A stretch of 64,000 nucleotides of DNA from Amycolatopsis sp. MtRt-6. GTDB taxonomy: Bacteria; Actinomycetota; Actinomycetes; Mycobacteriales; Pseudonocardiaceae. The stretch's first letter is position 1, and every line of letters starts with the position of its first letter. The stretch spans positions 50,047 to 114,046 of the forward strand of contig NZ_JADWPD010000037.1 in the NCBI RefSeq assembly GCF_017308975.1, written 5' to 3'. The position numbers and the translations under genes are program-made. The notes beneath the pieces are model-generated. The model was given only the letters and a program-made list of their open reading frames with translations. It was not told the DNA's origin and did no database searches. Below are positions 38,919-47,840 of the stretch, one piece after another.

Positions 38919-41150
38919 TCAGACCCGCTCGCCCACCGGGGTGAGCCGAAGGGCGAACCGGGCGTGCTCGGGCAGTTCGATGAACGAGACCGGCTCCGGC
39001 GTGGCGCCGCGTGACGCGCTCGCCGCGCCGATCCCCACGAGGCTCTCCACCAGCCCGCGTACGGTCGGGACGTCGCAGTTCAGGTCCCGGGCGAGCCGCG
39101 CCAGCGTCGTGGTGCCGCCGGAAGCGGCCAGGGACCGGGAGATCAGGCCGGTCACCCTGGCGATGGCCGGGCTCGGGGCGGCTCCGCCCAGGCTGTCTTG
39201 CAGCCGCGCGTGCCGGAAGTGGTGGACCGCGCCGGAGCGGCGCAGCACCCCGAGTTCGCAGGCCTCCGCCAGGAACCGGTGGAGGCGCCAGGGCAGCCTG
39301 CCGCGCAACGGCAGCCAGATCCGCACGAACAACACCCAGCGACCCCAGACCGAGGCCAGCAGGACACTGGGCAGGGCCAGCGCGAACGTGCCGACGCCGG
39401 TCAACCCGAGGAGCCGGGAACCGACGGTCCCCGCGACGGCGGCGAGGGCGAGGTTGACCAGCGCCGTGGTGCGGCTGCGGGCCAGCAGCCGCTCCGGGTT
39501 GGCCGCGCGCTGTTCCGGGTCGGGGACGACGAAGACGGTCGCGGCCACGCCCACGAGCGTTGTCACGGCGACGACGGCCGTGACGTTCTGAACGCCCAGC
39601 CCCGTGCCCACCGCCCAGGCCATCAGGCCGATGCCCAGCGGCAGTGCCCCGGCACGCAGTTGCTCCCCGGTCAGGCGGAGGCGGTAGCGCAGCAGCCCCG
39701 GCCGGAACTTCAGCGTGAGCTTGCCGATGAAGACGCCGGCGAGCGGGCCGATCGTGAGGCCGGTCAGGGCGCGGGCCAGGATTCCCTGGAAACCGTGGTC
39801 GACGACGGCGCCCAGGACGACCGAGCCGACGATCGAGGTCAGCGTGACGAACCCGGCCACGACGAGGACCTGCGCGCGGTCGGGCACCAGGTGTTCCAGC
39901 CGCCACCACGCGATTTCGCGGGTGCCGGTGGCGTGCAGGTGCTTGGCCAGTCCCGTGAACCACCGGGTCGGCCGGCGCGGGTCCCGGTAGACCGCCGGCA
40001 GGAAGCGATCGACGAGGTGCGCCTCCAGCTCTTCCTTGCTCGCGGCGGCTCGGAGCAGCTCGGCGGGGTCCTGGCCGGGGCGCTCCACGTACGAGGCGAT
40101 GGCGAGGAAGGTCATCAGCGGGCTGGTCAGCACGTCGCGCAGCGGGGCCTGGCGCCGGAGCGCCCGGATCACGCCGTTCCAGAACGGTTTCCCGTCGGCG
40201 GTGTGGCGCTGGGTGCTGCGTCCCAGGTAGGCGGCGACGTCGTCGGCGCCGAGCGGGGCCAGCCGGACGACCGCAGCGGCCTTGAGGGGTTCGTCCCCGG
40301 CGGCCTCGCGGTATTCGTCCAGCCCGCCGGTGACCACGAGCGGCAGGCGGACGTCGGCGTTGAGCCCCGCGATCGCCGCGGCCCTGAGGTGGCCGGCCAG
40401 CTCGTCGAAGCCGTCGAGGACGGGGAGCACCCGCCGCTGGTCCTTCACCAGGACGTCCGCGAGCCTGCGGCCTCGGCGGTCGCGGGCGTCGAGCACCTTG
40501 TAGTCGCGGGCCAGCCGATCGGCCAGCCAGTCGGCGAACGCGGTGGTCTCCGGGTTCCAGGACGCGATGCCGACGACGACGGGGATGGGGCGCAGCGGGT
40601 CCCGCCGGGCGCGGGGCAGCAGGTGCTCGCTCAGCCGCGCGGCGAGCACCGTCTTGCCCGAGCCCGGCGCGCCGACGATCACCAGCCGCCCCGGCTCCAG
40701 GGTGCCGAACAGGTCGCAGAGCTCTTCGGCGCGGCCGGAATCGACGACGGGTGCCTGGCCCGGCGTGCCGGCGACGTTGTCCCAGTGGTCCGCCCACCGC
40801 TCCCGGACGAGCCGCCACGACACCGGCATGGGCGCGGGATGCCTCGTGGTGCTCAGGTAGCCGGCCAGCTGGTGCTGGACGAGCGTGCCGAACCGGTCGG
40901 CCGCGCCCGCCGGGTCGGCCCCGCCTTCGGCCCAGCGCTGGGCCTGCCAGAACAGGAGGGCGGCGCCCGCGCCCGCCAGCGACCCGCCCGCGATCCACCA
41001 CAGCGGATGGCTTTCCACCGCGGGGAACCAGGGACTCTCGCCGCCGGTCGCCACGTTGACCGCCACGGCCACGATCGCCGCGGCCGCGGAACCCAGGAGT
41101 GCGGCCGCGATCAGCACCAGCCAGCGCCGCACCGGCACCTCCGCGGTCAC
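38919..41150 (-). CDS. Membrane-associated NACHT-domain NTPase
   Basis: A 743-residue STAND-type NTPase. Two helices start the protein (LVLIAAALLGSAAAAIVAVAV; LWWIAGGSLAGAGAALLFW). The NACHT domain follows: Walker A VIVGAPGSGKTVLAA (about residue 160) and Walker B RRVLPVLDGFDELAG. After it come several more hydrophobic segments (VLVVAGFVTLTSIVGSVVLG, GALPLGIGLMAWAVG) and a C-terminal region of unknown fold. The start is GTG without a strong ribosome site. It is divergent from a Ser/Thr kinase. NACHT proteins act as signal-gated switches, some of them in phage defence; its role here is unknown. Confidence 0.85.
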   Translation of the reverse strand: MTAEVPVRRWLVLIAAALLGSAAAAIVAVAVNVATGGESPWFPAVESHPLWWIAGGSLAGAGAALLFWQAQRWAEGGADPAGAADRFGTLVQHQLAGYLSTTRHPAPMPVSWRLVRERWADHWDNVAGTPGQAPVVDSGRAEELCDLFGTLEPGRLVIVGAPGSGKTVLAARLSEHLLPRARRDPLRPIPVVVGIASWNPETTAFADWLADRLARDYKVLDARDRRGRRLADVLVKDQRRVLPVLDGFDELAGHLRAAAIAGLNADVRLPLVVTGGLDEYREAAGDEPLKAAAVVRLAPLGADDVAAYLGRSTQRHTADGKPFWNGVIRALRRQAPLRDVLTSPLMTFLAIASYVERPGQDPAELLRAAASKEELEAHLVDRFLPAVYRDPRRPTRWFTGLAKHLHATGTREIAWWRLEHLVPDRAQVLVVAGFVTLTSIVGSVVLGAVVDHGFQGILARALTGLTIGPLAGVFIGKLTLKFRPGLLRYRLRLTGEQLRAGALPLGIGLMAWAVGTGLGVQNVTAVVAVTTLVGVAATVFVVPDPEQRAANPERLLARSRTTALVNLALAAVAGTVGSRLLGLTGVGTFALALPSVLLASVWGRWVLFVRIWLPLRGRLPWRLHRFLAEACELGVLRRSGAVHHFRHARLQDSLGGAAPSPAIARVTGLISRSLAASGGTTTLARLARDLNCDVPTVRGLVESLVGIGAASASRGATPEPVSFIELPEHARFALRLTPVGERV

Positions 41151-41297
41151 GAACCCGATTGCAGTCTGCGGACTAGTCGCGGGCGGGCGGACACGCGTTA
41201 CGAGCGCGCGGCCACGTTCGGCTGTTCCGCCCGAGGGAACCGCCGCGACCTGTTACGTTGCGACCGGTCCACGGGGGATCCAGGGCGAGGAGAGTCG

Positions 41298-43274
41298 ATG
41301 GTGGAAGCTGCTTCGCCGCAGCTCCTCCGAGGGCGCTACCGGCTGGGCTCGGTGCTCGGCGAGGGCGGTTTCGGCAAGGTGTGGCGCGCGATGGACGAGC
41401 TGATCGGGCGGGCCGTCGCCGTCAAGGAGCTGCGGCCGCCGTCCGGGCTCCCGGTCGACGAGAAAGCGCTGCTCGGCCGCCGCGCGTTGCGGGAGGCGCG
41501 CACCGCGGGGCAGATCAGCCACCCCGGGGTCGTCGCGATCCACGACGTCCTGCCCGCCACCGAGGACGACGACGCGGTGTACGTCGTCATGGAGCTGGTC
41601 GAAGCCCCGTCGCTCGCGCAGGTGCTGGAGCGCGACGGGCGGCTGCCGGAGGGGCGGGTCGCGGCGCTGGCGGTGGGGATCTTCGACGCGCTCGCCGCGG
41701 CCCACCGGATCGGCGTGGTGCACCGGGACGTCAAACCGGGCAACATCCTCGTCCTGCCCGGCGACCGGGTGAAGCTCGTGGACTTCGGCATCGCGCACGC
41801 GGTCGACGAGACCCGGCTGACCCGCGACGGCGTCACCGGGTCCACCGCGTACATGGCGCCCGAGCTGTTCCACGGCGAAGATCCCACGCTGGCCGCCGAC
41901 CTGTGGTCGGTGGGGGCCACGCTGTTCCACGCACTCGCGGGCCGCGGCCCGTTCGACCACCCCGCCGCCGCGGCCGTCGTGCACGCCGTGCTCTACGCCG
42001 AGATCCCGGCGCCCCCGTGCGGTGGCCCGCTCGGGCGGGTCGTCGCCGGGTGCCTGGTCCGCGACCCCGGGCGGCGCCTGACGGCCCAGCAGGCCTTGGC
42101 GCTGCTGGGTTCCGACGTCACCGTGCCGCAGGCGCCCGGCACCGGCCCGGCGGTGCCGCACCGCCCGGCGACCGTCGCCGCGACGGCGCCCCACGGCCCG
42201 GCGCCATCACGGGTGAAGCTCCCCATGGTGTTCGCCATCGTGGGGCTGGTCGTCGCGCTCGTGGTGGTGCTGGCCATCGCGAACCCCGGGGACAAGAAGA
42301 CGCCGGTGCCCGTTGCCACGCTCGGGGCGCTGCCGGGCGCGGTGGCACTGGGCGGGACCGAGGTCACGCAGGCGGCGACCTTCAGCCCGGACGGGCGCCT
42401 GCTCGTCACCGCGGTCGAGTCGGCCGTGCAGTTCTGGGACCTGGCCGATCCCGGCCACCCGCGCCCGGCGGGCCGGATCCCGCGGCCCGAGCTGGGCAAG
42501 CAGCCCTACTTCGAGCTGGCCGCCTTCCGCCCCGACGGCCGCGTGCTCGCCGTGACCGACGAGCTGGACGAGACCGTCCAGCTGTGGAGCACCGCCGATC
42601 CGGCGCACCCGGCGCAGCTCGGGCAGCTGTCGGCGCGGGAGCTGCCGTGCTGCGCCATCGACGCCCTCGCGTTCAGCCCGGACGGCCGGACACTCGCGGT
42701 GACCCGCTCGGGCGAGGTGCAGCTCTGGACCGTCGCCGACCCCGCCCACCCGGCGAAGCTGGGCTCTTCGGTGAAGCTGGCCGGTGTCGCGTCGGCCAAG
42801 CTGATGGCGTTCGGTCCCGACGGCCGCACCCTCGTCGCCGGCCAGCAGGACGTCGGCCCGGTGCTCGTCCTGGACGTCGCGAACCCGGCGCACATCACGC
42901 CGTTGAGCAGCTCGGACGAGGACGGCCTGACGGCGGTGGCGGTGCGCCCGGACGGCCGGGGCTTCGCGCTCGGCAAGTCGGGCTCGGTCCAGCTCTGGAC
43001 GGCCCCGGTCCGGACGGCCGGTCCGGCTCAGCGGCACCAGTACGGACCCGTCAGCTTGGCGTTCGGTGCGGGCGGCCGCGTGCTGGCCCTCACCGCCAAC
43101 ACCGGCACGGTCGGGCTCTGGGACGTTCCGGACGGCGGCGAACCGGCCTTCAAGGGCGAGGCGAAGCTGCCCGGGACGGACAAGCTCGACGGCCTGGTGC
43201 TCGGTCCGGACGGGCACACCGCGGTGACCGTGACCCGGGATTCGCTCGCCCTCTCGCTGCTGCGGATCGGCTGA
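41298..43274 (+). CDS. Ser/Thr protein kinase with transmembrane helix and extracellular WD40-like repeats
   Basis: A 658-residue receptor-type kinase. The kinase domain (about 10-280) has LGEGGFGKVW, the Lys in VAVKELR, HRDVKPGNIL, DFGIAHA and APELFHG. One membrane helix (MVFAIVGLVVALVVVLAIA, about 312-330) leads to an outer domain with five or six WD40-like blades marked by FSPDGRLLVTA, FRPDGRVLAVTD, FSPDGRTLAVTR and GPDGRTLVAG. It should sense a cell-wall or protein cue and phosphorylate cytoplasmic targets. GAGGAGAG precedes the ATG. It shares a 147-base divergent promoter gap with the NACHT gene. Confidence 0.93.
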   Translation: MVEAASPQLLRGRYRLGSVLGEGGFGKVWRAMDELIGRAVAVKELRPPSGLPVDEKALLGRRALREARTAGQISHPGVVAIHDVLPATEDDDAVYVVMELVEAPSLAQVLERDGRLPEGRVAALAVGIFDALAAAHRIGVVHRDVKPGNILVLPGDRVKLVDFGIAHAVDETRLTRDGVTGSTAYMAPELFHGEDPTLAADLWSVGATLFHALAGRGPFDHPAAAAVVHAVLYAEIPAPPCGGPLGRVVAGCLVRDPGRRLTAQQALALLGSDVTVPQAPGTGPAVPHRPATVAATAPHGPAPSRVKLPMVFAIVGLVVALVVVLAIANPGDKKTPVPVATLGALPGAVALGGTEVTQAATFSPDGRLLVTAVESAVQFWDLADPGHPRPAGRIPRPELGKQPYFELAAFRPDGRVLAVTDELDETVQLWSTADPAHPAQLGQLSARELPCCAIDALAFSPDGRTLAVTRSGEVQLWTVADPAHPAKLGSSVKLAGVASAKLMAFGPDGRTLVAGQQDVGPVLVLDVANPAHITPLSSSDEDGLTAVAVRPDGRGFALGKSGSVQLWTAPVRTAGPAQRHQYGPVSLAFGAGGRVLALTANTGTVGLWDVPDGGEPAFKGEAKLPGTDKLDGLVLGPDGHTAVTVTRDSLALSLLRIG

Positions 43275-43493
43275 GCGGCACGGCGAGGTGCCCGGCTTTC
43301 GATGATCTTGCCAGGAAATCGCGAGCCGGTACCGAATGGCGTGAGCCGTTTACCCGCCTGGCGGTCCCGGCGGCGGTGGAACGTGCGTAGCGTCACGGGT
43401 CCGGATCCAGCGGCGGATCCGCGGATGGGGTGAGCCTGGAGAGCTCCCCGGCGCCGTTCCGCCGCGGTGGGGCTGCGGGGGGTTTTGCGGGGG

Positions 43494-44699
43494 ATGGTGC
43501 GAGGACGAGGGTGGGGGCCGCCCGCGGTGACGATCGCGGCCGGTGGTGCGGCGGCCGCCGCGCTGGGGAAGGTCGCGCCCGTCTCCGACGCGGTGCGCGG
43601 TGCGTTCGGGCTGTCGGCCACGTGGCTGGGGCTGGTCATTTCGACCATCACTTTCGTCGCCGCTCTCTTCGCGCTGCCCGTGGGGGAATGGCTGCGTCAC
43701 CGGGCGGTGGGTGCCTGGGTGGCCGCCGGGCTGGCCGTGCTCGCGGTCGCCGGCGGGCTCATGGTCGCCGTGGCGCCGGGCGCCGGCGTGCTCGTCGGCC
43801 TCCGCGTCGCCGAAGGGGCGGGTTACCTGCTGGTGATGGTCGGCGGCCCGGTCGTGCTGATGTCCCAGGTGCCCGAGCGCCGGCTGGCGCCGGTGCTGGC
43901 CGTGTGGGGCGCGTGCGTCCCGGCCGGGCTCGCGTTGAGCGCGGTCGCGGGCGGTGTGCTCGGTTCGGCCTGGGGCTGGCGCGGCTGGTTCCTGCTGCTG
44001 GCCGCGGTCTGCGCGGTGCTGGCCGTCGTCGCCGGTGCCACCGCGGGCGCGAGCCGGACGCCGGCCCCGCCCGGCTCGCCGGGACGCCGGGTGACGGCCG
44101 GGCCGCTGCTGCTCGGGACCGGGTTCGCCCTGACCGCGCTGATCGGCGTCGCGGTTCTGTCGTTGTTCCCGCTCTACCTGGGGTCGAGGTTCGGGCTGCC
44201 GCCGGGCACGGCCGGAGCGCTCACTTCGGCCGTGGCCGTCGCGAGCGTGCCGGGCAGCCTGCTGGCCGGCGCCCTCCTGCGCCGCGGCGTCTCCCCGCAG
44301 GCGCTCGGCACGGCCGCCCTGTCCTGCCCGGTGTCCGCCGGCCTCGCCTTCGGCGGAGCGTTGCCGCCGGCCGCCACCGTCGTCATGGCGGTCCTGCTGC
44401 TGTTCGCGGCGGGGATCGGGGTGGGCGCCGCGTACGGCGCGCTGCCGTCCGTGGTGGCACGGCCGGACGCCCTGCCCGCCGCCAACGGCGTCCTCGTCCA
44501 GCTCGGGAGCGCCGGGACGCTGCTCGCGCCGCCCCTGTTCGCCGCCGTGACCGGCCTCGAGCGATGGGAGCGCGTCGCCTTTCTGGTGCTGCCCGCCGCC
44601 GTGGCCGGGCTGGCCCTGCTCATCCGCGCCACCGCGCGACGTCCCCGCGACGCCGGACACCCCGGGCACGCGGAAACCGAGGAGAAAGGGAACCGATGA
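43494..44699 (+). CDS. MFS transporter
   Basis: A 401-residue permease with about 12 helices (GLVISTITFVAALFALPVGEW, RAVGAWVAAGLAVLAVAGGLM and others), an MFS half-motif (GSAWGWRGWFLLLAAV) and a basic cytoplasmic loop (PPGSPGRRV) in the middle. It belongs to the drug/metabolite exporter side of the superfamily. The stop overlaps the radical SAM start by four bases. ATG 43494 after GGGGG was preferred; a GTG nine codons upstream is possible. Likely role: export or uptake of the product or precursor of the following enzymes. Confidence 0.82.
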   Translation: MVRGRGWGPPAVTIAAGGAAAAALGKVAPVSDAVRGAFGLSATWLGLVISTITFVAALFALPVGEWLRHRAVGAWVAAGLAVLAVAGGLMVAVAPGAGVLVGLRVAEGAGYLLVMVGGPVVLMSQVPERRLAPVLAVWGACVPAGLALSAVAGGVLGSAWGWRGWFLLLAAVCAVLAVVAGATAGASRTPAPPGSPGRRVTAGPLLLGTGFALTALIGVAVLSLFPLYLGSRFGLPPGTAGALTSAVAVASVPGSLLAGALLRRGVSPQALGTAALSCPVSAGLAFGGALPPAATVVMAVLLLFAAGIGVGAAYGALPSVVARPDALPAANGVLVQLGSAGTLLAPPLFAAVTGLERWERVAFLVLPAAVAGLALLIRATARRPRDAGHPGHAETEEKGNR

Positions 44700-45985
44700 C
44701 CCTGCCCAGCCTGAAAGAGTTGTTCGCGGCTCCCGGCGAAGCCCGGGCGGACCTCATCCGGCGGACCCGCTGGCGTCCCGGCCCGCTGCCGGACCGGGGT
44801 TCGAGCTTCTTCATCCACCTCAGCGAGCTGTGCCCGGTCGCCTGCAAGCACTGCATGTACTCGTCCGACCTGGAACGCAAGTCCGAAAAGGACTCACTGA
44901 GCCCGGCGGAGCTGGAGGACGCGATCGCCTTCATCGACGAGACGGGGTCGGAAAAGCTCAACATCACCGGCGGCGGCGAGCCGTTCCTCAAGCTGCCCAG
45001 CATCCTCCGGCTCCTGGAAACCGTGCGGGTGCCGCGGATCGAGCTGGTCACCGCCGGGTACTGGGCGAAGACGCAGGCCGCGGCCGACCGGATGCTCGAC
45101 CGCCTCGTCGGGGCACTGGCGAAGAACCCGCGGAAACCGGAGCTCATGCTGCGGCTGAGCCTCGACCGGTACCACCTGAACGCGCCGTACCCGGTGCTGA
45201 TCGAGCACTACGGCAACATCGCCCGCGCCTGGGACCGGGGCGGCCACGACATGCTGCTCGGCTTCCGCGGCATCCAGCCGGACCTCGGGCACGTCGACCG
45301 CCTGCTCGCCGAGGAGGTCGGGGGCGAGCTGACCGAGGTCGACGCGTGGAACCTGCGGCTGAAGCTGCCGGGTGGTCGGTCGGCGCCACTGACGTTCAAC
45401 GTGTTCCGGCTCAGCGGCAAGGCGGGCGAACTCGTCGAAGGCGCCGAGCTCAGCACACATTCGAAGACGATCCGGGAGTACTACGGGCCGTTCGAGAAGC
45501 GCCAGGGGCAGCTGGTCCTGGCGACGGCGGTCAACGACGCGATCCGCGGCAGCTACACCGACACCGGCGGGCTCGCGATCACCATGAACAGCGACGGCAG
45601 CTTCTGGATCTTCTGCGGCACGGCCCCGGACCGGCGGCTCATGCTCGGCGAGACGGACTTCGCGGGTGCCATCGAGCACTTCTTCGACGACCCCATCACG
45701 CGCTTGCTGGTCGACGACGGCGTGTGGGCGCTCGCGGACGTCGTGGCCGAGCTCGACCCGCTCTGCTGCACCGCCGCGGTGGCCAAGAACGACGTCGCCT
45801 CGCTGGTGGAGGACCTGCTGGCGGACCCGGCGGTCCGGCTCGCCGTGACGCTGGTCGCGCTGCACCGGCTGCTGGGCGAGGACCGGTTGAGCGTCGACGG
45901 CCTGCCGCCCGGGCACGAGATCCTGCTGCCGGAGGCGGACCTCGTCCGGTCCTGCCGCGGCGCGATCGCCGGGGAGGGGGCATGA
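44696..45985 (+). CDS. Radical SAM enzyme of unknown function
   Basis: A 429-residue radical SAM protein. The [4Fe-4S] motif is CPVACKHC (C-x3-C-x2-C) in HLSELCPVACKHCMYS; NITGGGEPFLK is the SAM-binding GGE-like motif. The C-terminal third (NSDGSFWIFCGTAPDRR, then a Cys pair in ELDPLCCTAAV) may hold extra Cys ligands but no clear SPASM pattern. It is coupled by ATGA overlaps to the MFS gene before it and the phosphoribosyltransferase after it. GGAGAAAGG precedes the ATG. With base- and ribose-handling neighbours, modification of a nucleobase-like small molecule is plausible. Function unknown. Confidence 0.88.
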   Translation: MTLPSLKELFAAPGEARADLIRRTRWRPGPLPDRGSSFFIHLSELCPVACKHCMYSSDLERKSEKDSLSPAELEDAIAFIDETGSEKLNITGGGEPFLKLPSILRLLETVRVPRIELVTAGYWAKTQAAADRMLDRLVGALAKNPRKPELMLRLSLDRYHLNAPYPVLIEHYGNIARAWDRGGHDMLLGFRGIQPDLGHVDRLLAEEVGGELTEVDAWNLRLKLPGGRSAPLTFNVFRLSGKAGELVEGAELSTHSKTIREYYGPFEKRQGQLVLATAVNDAIRGSYTDTGGLAITMNSDGSFWIFCGTAPDRRLMLGETDFAGAIEHFFDDPITRLLVDDGVWALADVVAELDPLCCTAAVAKNDVASLVEDLLADPAVRLAVTLVALHRLLGEDRLSVDGLPPGHEILLPEADLVRSCRGAIAGEGA

Positions 45986-46605
45986 GGGCCGGGGTCGTCG
46001 AGCTGCCCGACAGCGAGGGCCTGTACGCCGCGATCACCGTGGCGGACGTCCCGAAAGCCCTGCTGCGCAAGCGGATCGGCCGGCTGGGTCGCGGGCTGGC
46101 GCGCGCGGTCCGTGACGCGGGGAGACCCGGCGAACGCGTGCTCTGCGTCGTCGTGCTGCGGGGCGGGGCCCTGCTGTACCCGGCGTTCGCCGACGAGTTC
46201 GGCGACGCCGCGTTCTGCATGCTGGGCCTGCGCCGCGTCGGCGGCGACGTGGTCACCGAGTACCGCACCGAGATCCCGGGCGGGGCCTACGACCGCGTCG
46301 TCTACCTCGACTGCGTGGCCGCGACCGGGCGGACGATCTTCGCGGCGCGCCGGGCGATCGCGCCGATCTGCCACGCCGCCGAAGAGGTCGTGGCGGTGGT
46401 CTGCGCCGCCACGACCGCGACGCGGGCGCTGCGCGCGGCGGAGCTGGGGGTGATCGGCTTCAGCCTCGACGAGGCCGAGACGAGCGGGGTCGTCGCGCCC
46501 GACTTCGGGCGGCTCGACGCGGGCGAGGTGTTCGCCGACGGCGGCGACGGCCGCATGGGTCAGCCGCCGGCGATGGACGCCGCGGGACGGCGGCCGCATG
46601 GGTGA
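45982..46605 (+). CDS. Phosphoribosyltransferase (uracil PRTase-like)
   Basis: A 207-residue type I PRTase-like protein: a hydrophobic strand and loop VLCVVVLRGGALLYPAF, and the PRPP-binding motif VYLDCVAATGRTIFAARRA, like the DxxxATGxT of uracil PRTases. It has an N-terminal extension and lacks the last, uracil-specific UPRT segment that I would expect, so the base may differ. The C-terminal tail overlaps the amidohydrolase by eight bases. In this operon it would transfer a ribose-5-phosphate to, or from, a base made by the radical SAM enzyme. Confidence 0.82.
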   Translation: MRAGVVELPDSEGLYAAITVADVPKALLRKRIGRLGRGLARAVRDAGRPGERVLCVVVLRGGALLYPAFADEFGDAAFCMLGLRRVGGDVVTEYRTEIPGGAYDRVVYLDCVAATGRTIFAARRAIAPICHAAEEVVAVVCAATTATRALRAAELGVIGFSLDEAETSGVVAPDFGRLDAGEVFADGGDGRMGQPPAMDAAGRRPHG

Positions 46606-47821
46606 GCCGCCGTCGCTGGTCCTCGGCGGCGTGACCCTGCCGGACGGGCGCGTGGCCGACGTGGCCATCAGCGGCGACCGGATCAGCGCGGTCACCGAGC
46701 CGGCTGCCGCGGCGGCCGGTGCCCGGATCGAGCTGCGCGGTCACCTGCTGCTCCCGGCGCCGGCCGAGCCGCACGCCCACCTCGACAAGGTGCTCACCGC
46801 GGGACTGATCGAGAACGCCACCGGCGACCTCGAAGGCGCCGTCGAATCCTGGTACCGCTTCCGCGCGACGGCGCCGCACCGGGACATCGCGGACCGGGCG
46901 CTCCAGGCCTGCCTGCGGATGCTCGGGCACGGCTGCACCGCCGTGCGCACCCACCTGGACGTCGGCACCCGGACCGGCCTGCGCTTCCTGGACGCGGTGG
47001 TGGAAGCCCGGGAGTACCTGCGCGGGCGGCTGCACCTGGAGATCGCCGCTTTCGTCGACGTGCCTTCCTCGGGGCCGGCGGGCGCGGGCAACCTGGCGGT
47101 GCTGGCCGAGGCGATGGCACGCGGCGCCGACGTCGTCGGCGGGGCGCCGTACCGGGACCCCGACCCGTTGGCGTGCCAGGAAGAGCTGCTCGCCGTCGCC
47201 GCGCGGCACGGTGCGCCGGTGGACCTGCACACCGACGAGACGCTCGAGGAGTCCGTCTCGTGCCTCGGGGAGCTGGCTGCCCAGGTCACCCGTTCGGGAT
47301 TCCCGCACCGGGTGACCGCGAGCCACTGCGTCAGCCTCGGCGTGCAGGAGCCGGCCCGGGTGCGGCGGATCGGCGCCGGGTTGGCGGCGGCGGGGATCGG
47401 CGTGGTCTGCTGTCCCGCGACCAACCTCTACCTGCAGGGCCGGGACCACCCGGTGGCGACGCCGCGCGGCCTGACCGCGCTGGCACCGCTGGCGGCGGCC
47501 GGGGTGACCGTAGCGGGCGGCGGGGACAACATCCAGGACCCGTTCAACCCGCTGGGCCGCGGCGACCCGCTCGACACCGCCATGCTGCTGGTCCTCGCGG
47601 GTCACCTGCCGGTCGAAGCGGCCTACGCGGCGGTCAGCGAGAAGGCCCGCTGGGTGCTGGGGCTGCCGGAGGTCCGGATAGCGCCGGGCTTCCCCGCCGA
47701 GCTGCTGGCCATCCCGGCGCGGGATCTGCGCGGCGCGGTCGCCGACCGCGACGGGCGGCGCATCACGATCCACTGTGGACGAATCGTCGCCGGCCCGCAC
47801 CGCGGTGCCGGAACCGGCTGA
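46598..47821 (+). CDS. Amidohydrolase, cytosine deaminase-like
   Basis: A 407-residue metal-dependent hydrolase resembling CodA-type cytosine deaminases: PHAHLDKVLTAGL (metal His pair and Lys), VDLHTDETLEESV, TASHCVSL and GGDNIQDPFNPLGRGDPL (metal Asp region, where CodA has a DPWYPLG-type segment). It would deaminate or open a cytosine-, creatinine- or isocytosine-like ring in the cytoplasm. ATG 46598 overlaps the PRTase; a GTG two codons later is possible. It ends 19 bases from the convergent phosphatase gene. Confidence 0.87.
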   Translation: MGEPPSLVLGGVTLPDGRVADVAISGDRISAVTEPAAAAAGARIELRGHLLLPAPAEPHAHLDKVLTAGLIENATGDLEGAVESWYRFRATAPHRDIADRALQACLRMLGHGCTAVRTHLDVGTRTGLRFLDAVVEAREYLRGRLHLEIAAFVDVPSSGPAGAGNLAVLAEAMARGADVVGGAPYRDPDPLACQEELLAVAARHGAPVDLHTDETLEESVSCLGELAAQVTRSGFPHRVTASHCVSLGVQEPARVRRIGAGLAAAGIGVVCCPATNLYLQGRDHPVATPRGLTALAPLAAAGVTVAGGGDNIQDPFNPLGRGDPLDTAMLLVLAGHLPVEAAYAAVSEKARWVLGLPEVRIAPGFPAELLAIPARDLRGAVADRDGRRITIHCGRIVAGPHRGAGTG

Positions 47822-47840
47822 CCGGGTGCCCGGCCCGGGA

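Noticed and set aside
39198..41297. A rightward in-frame extension of the Ser/Thr kinase by about 700 codons
   Set aside because: The extension is antisense to the NACHT gene and low in complexity; a good ribosome site and the kinase start at 41298 fit the family.
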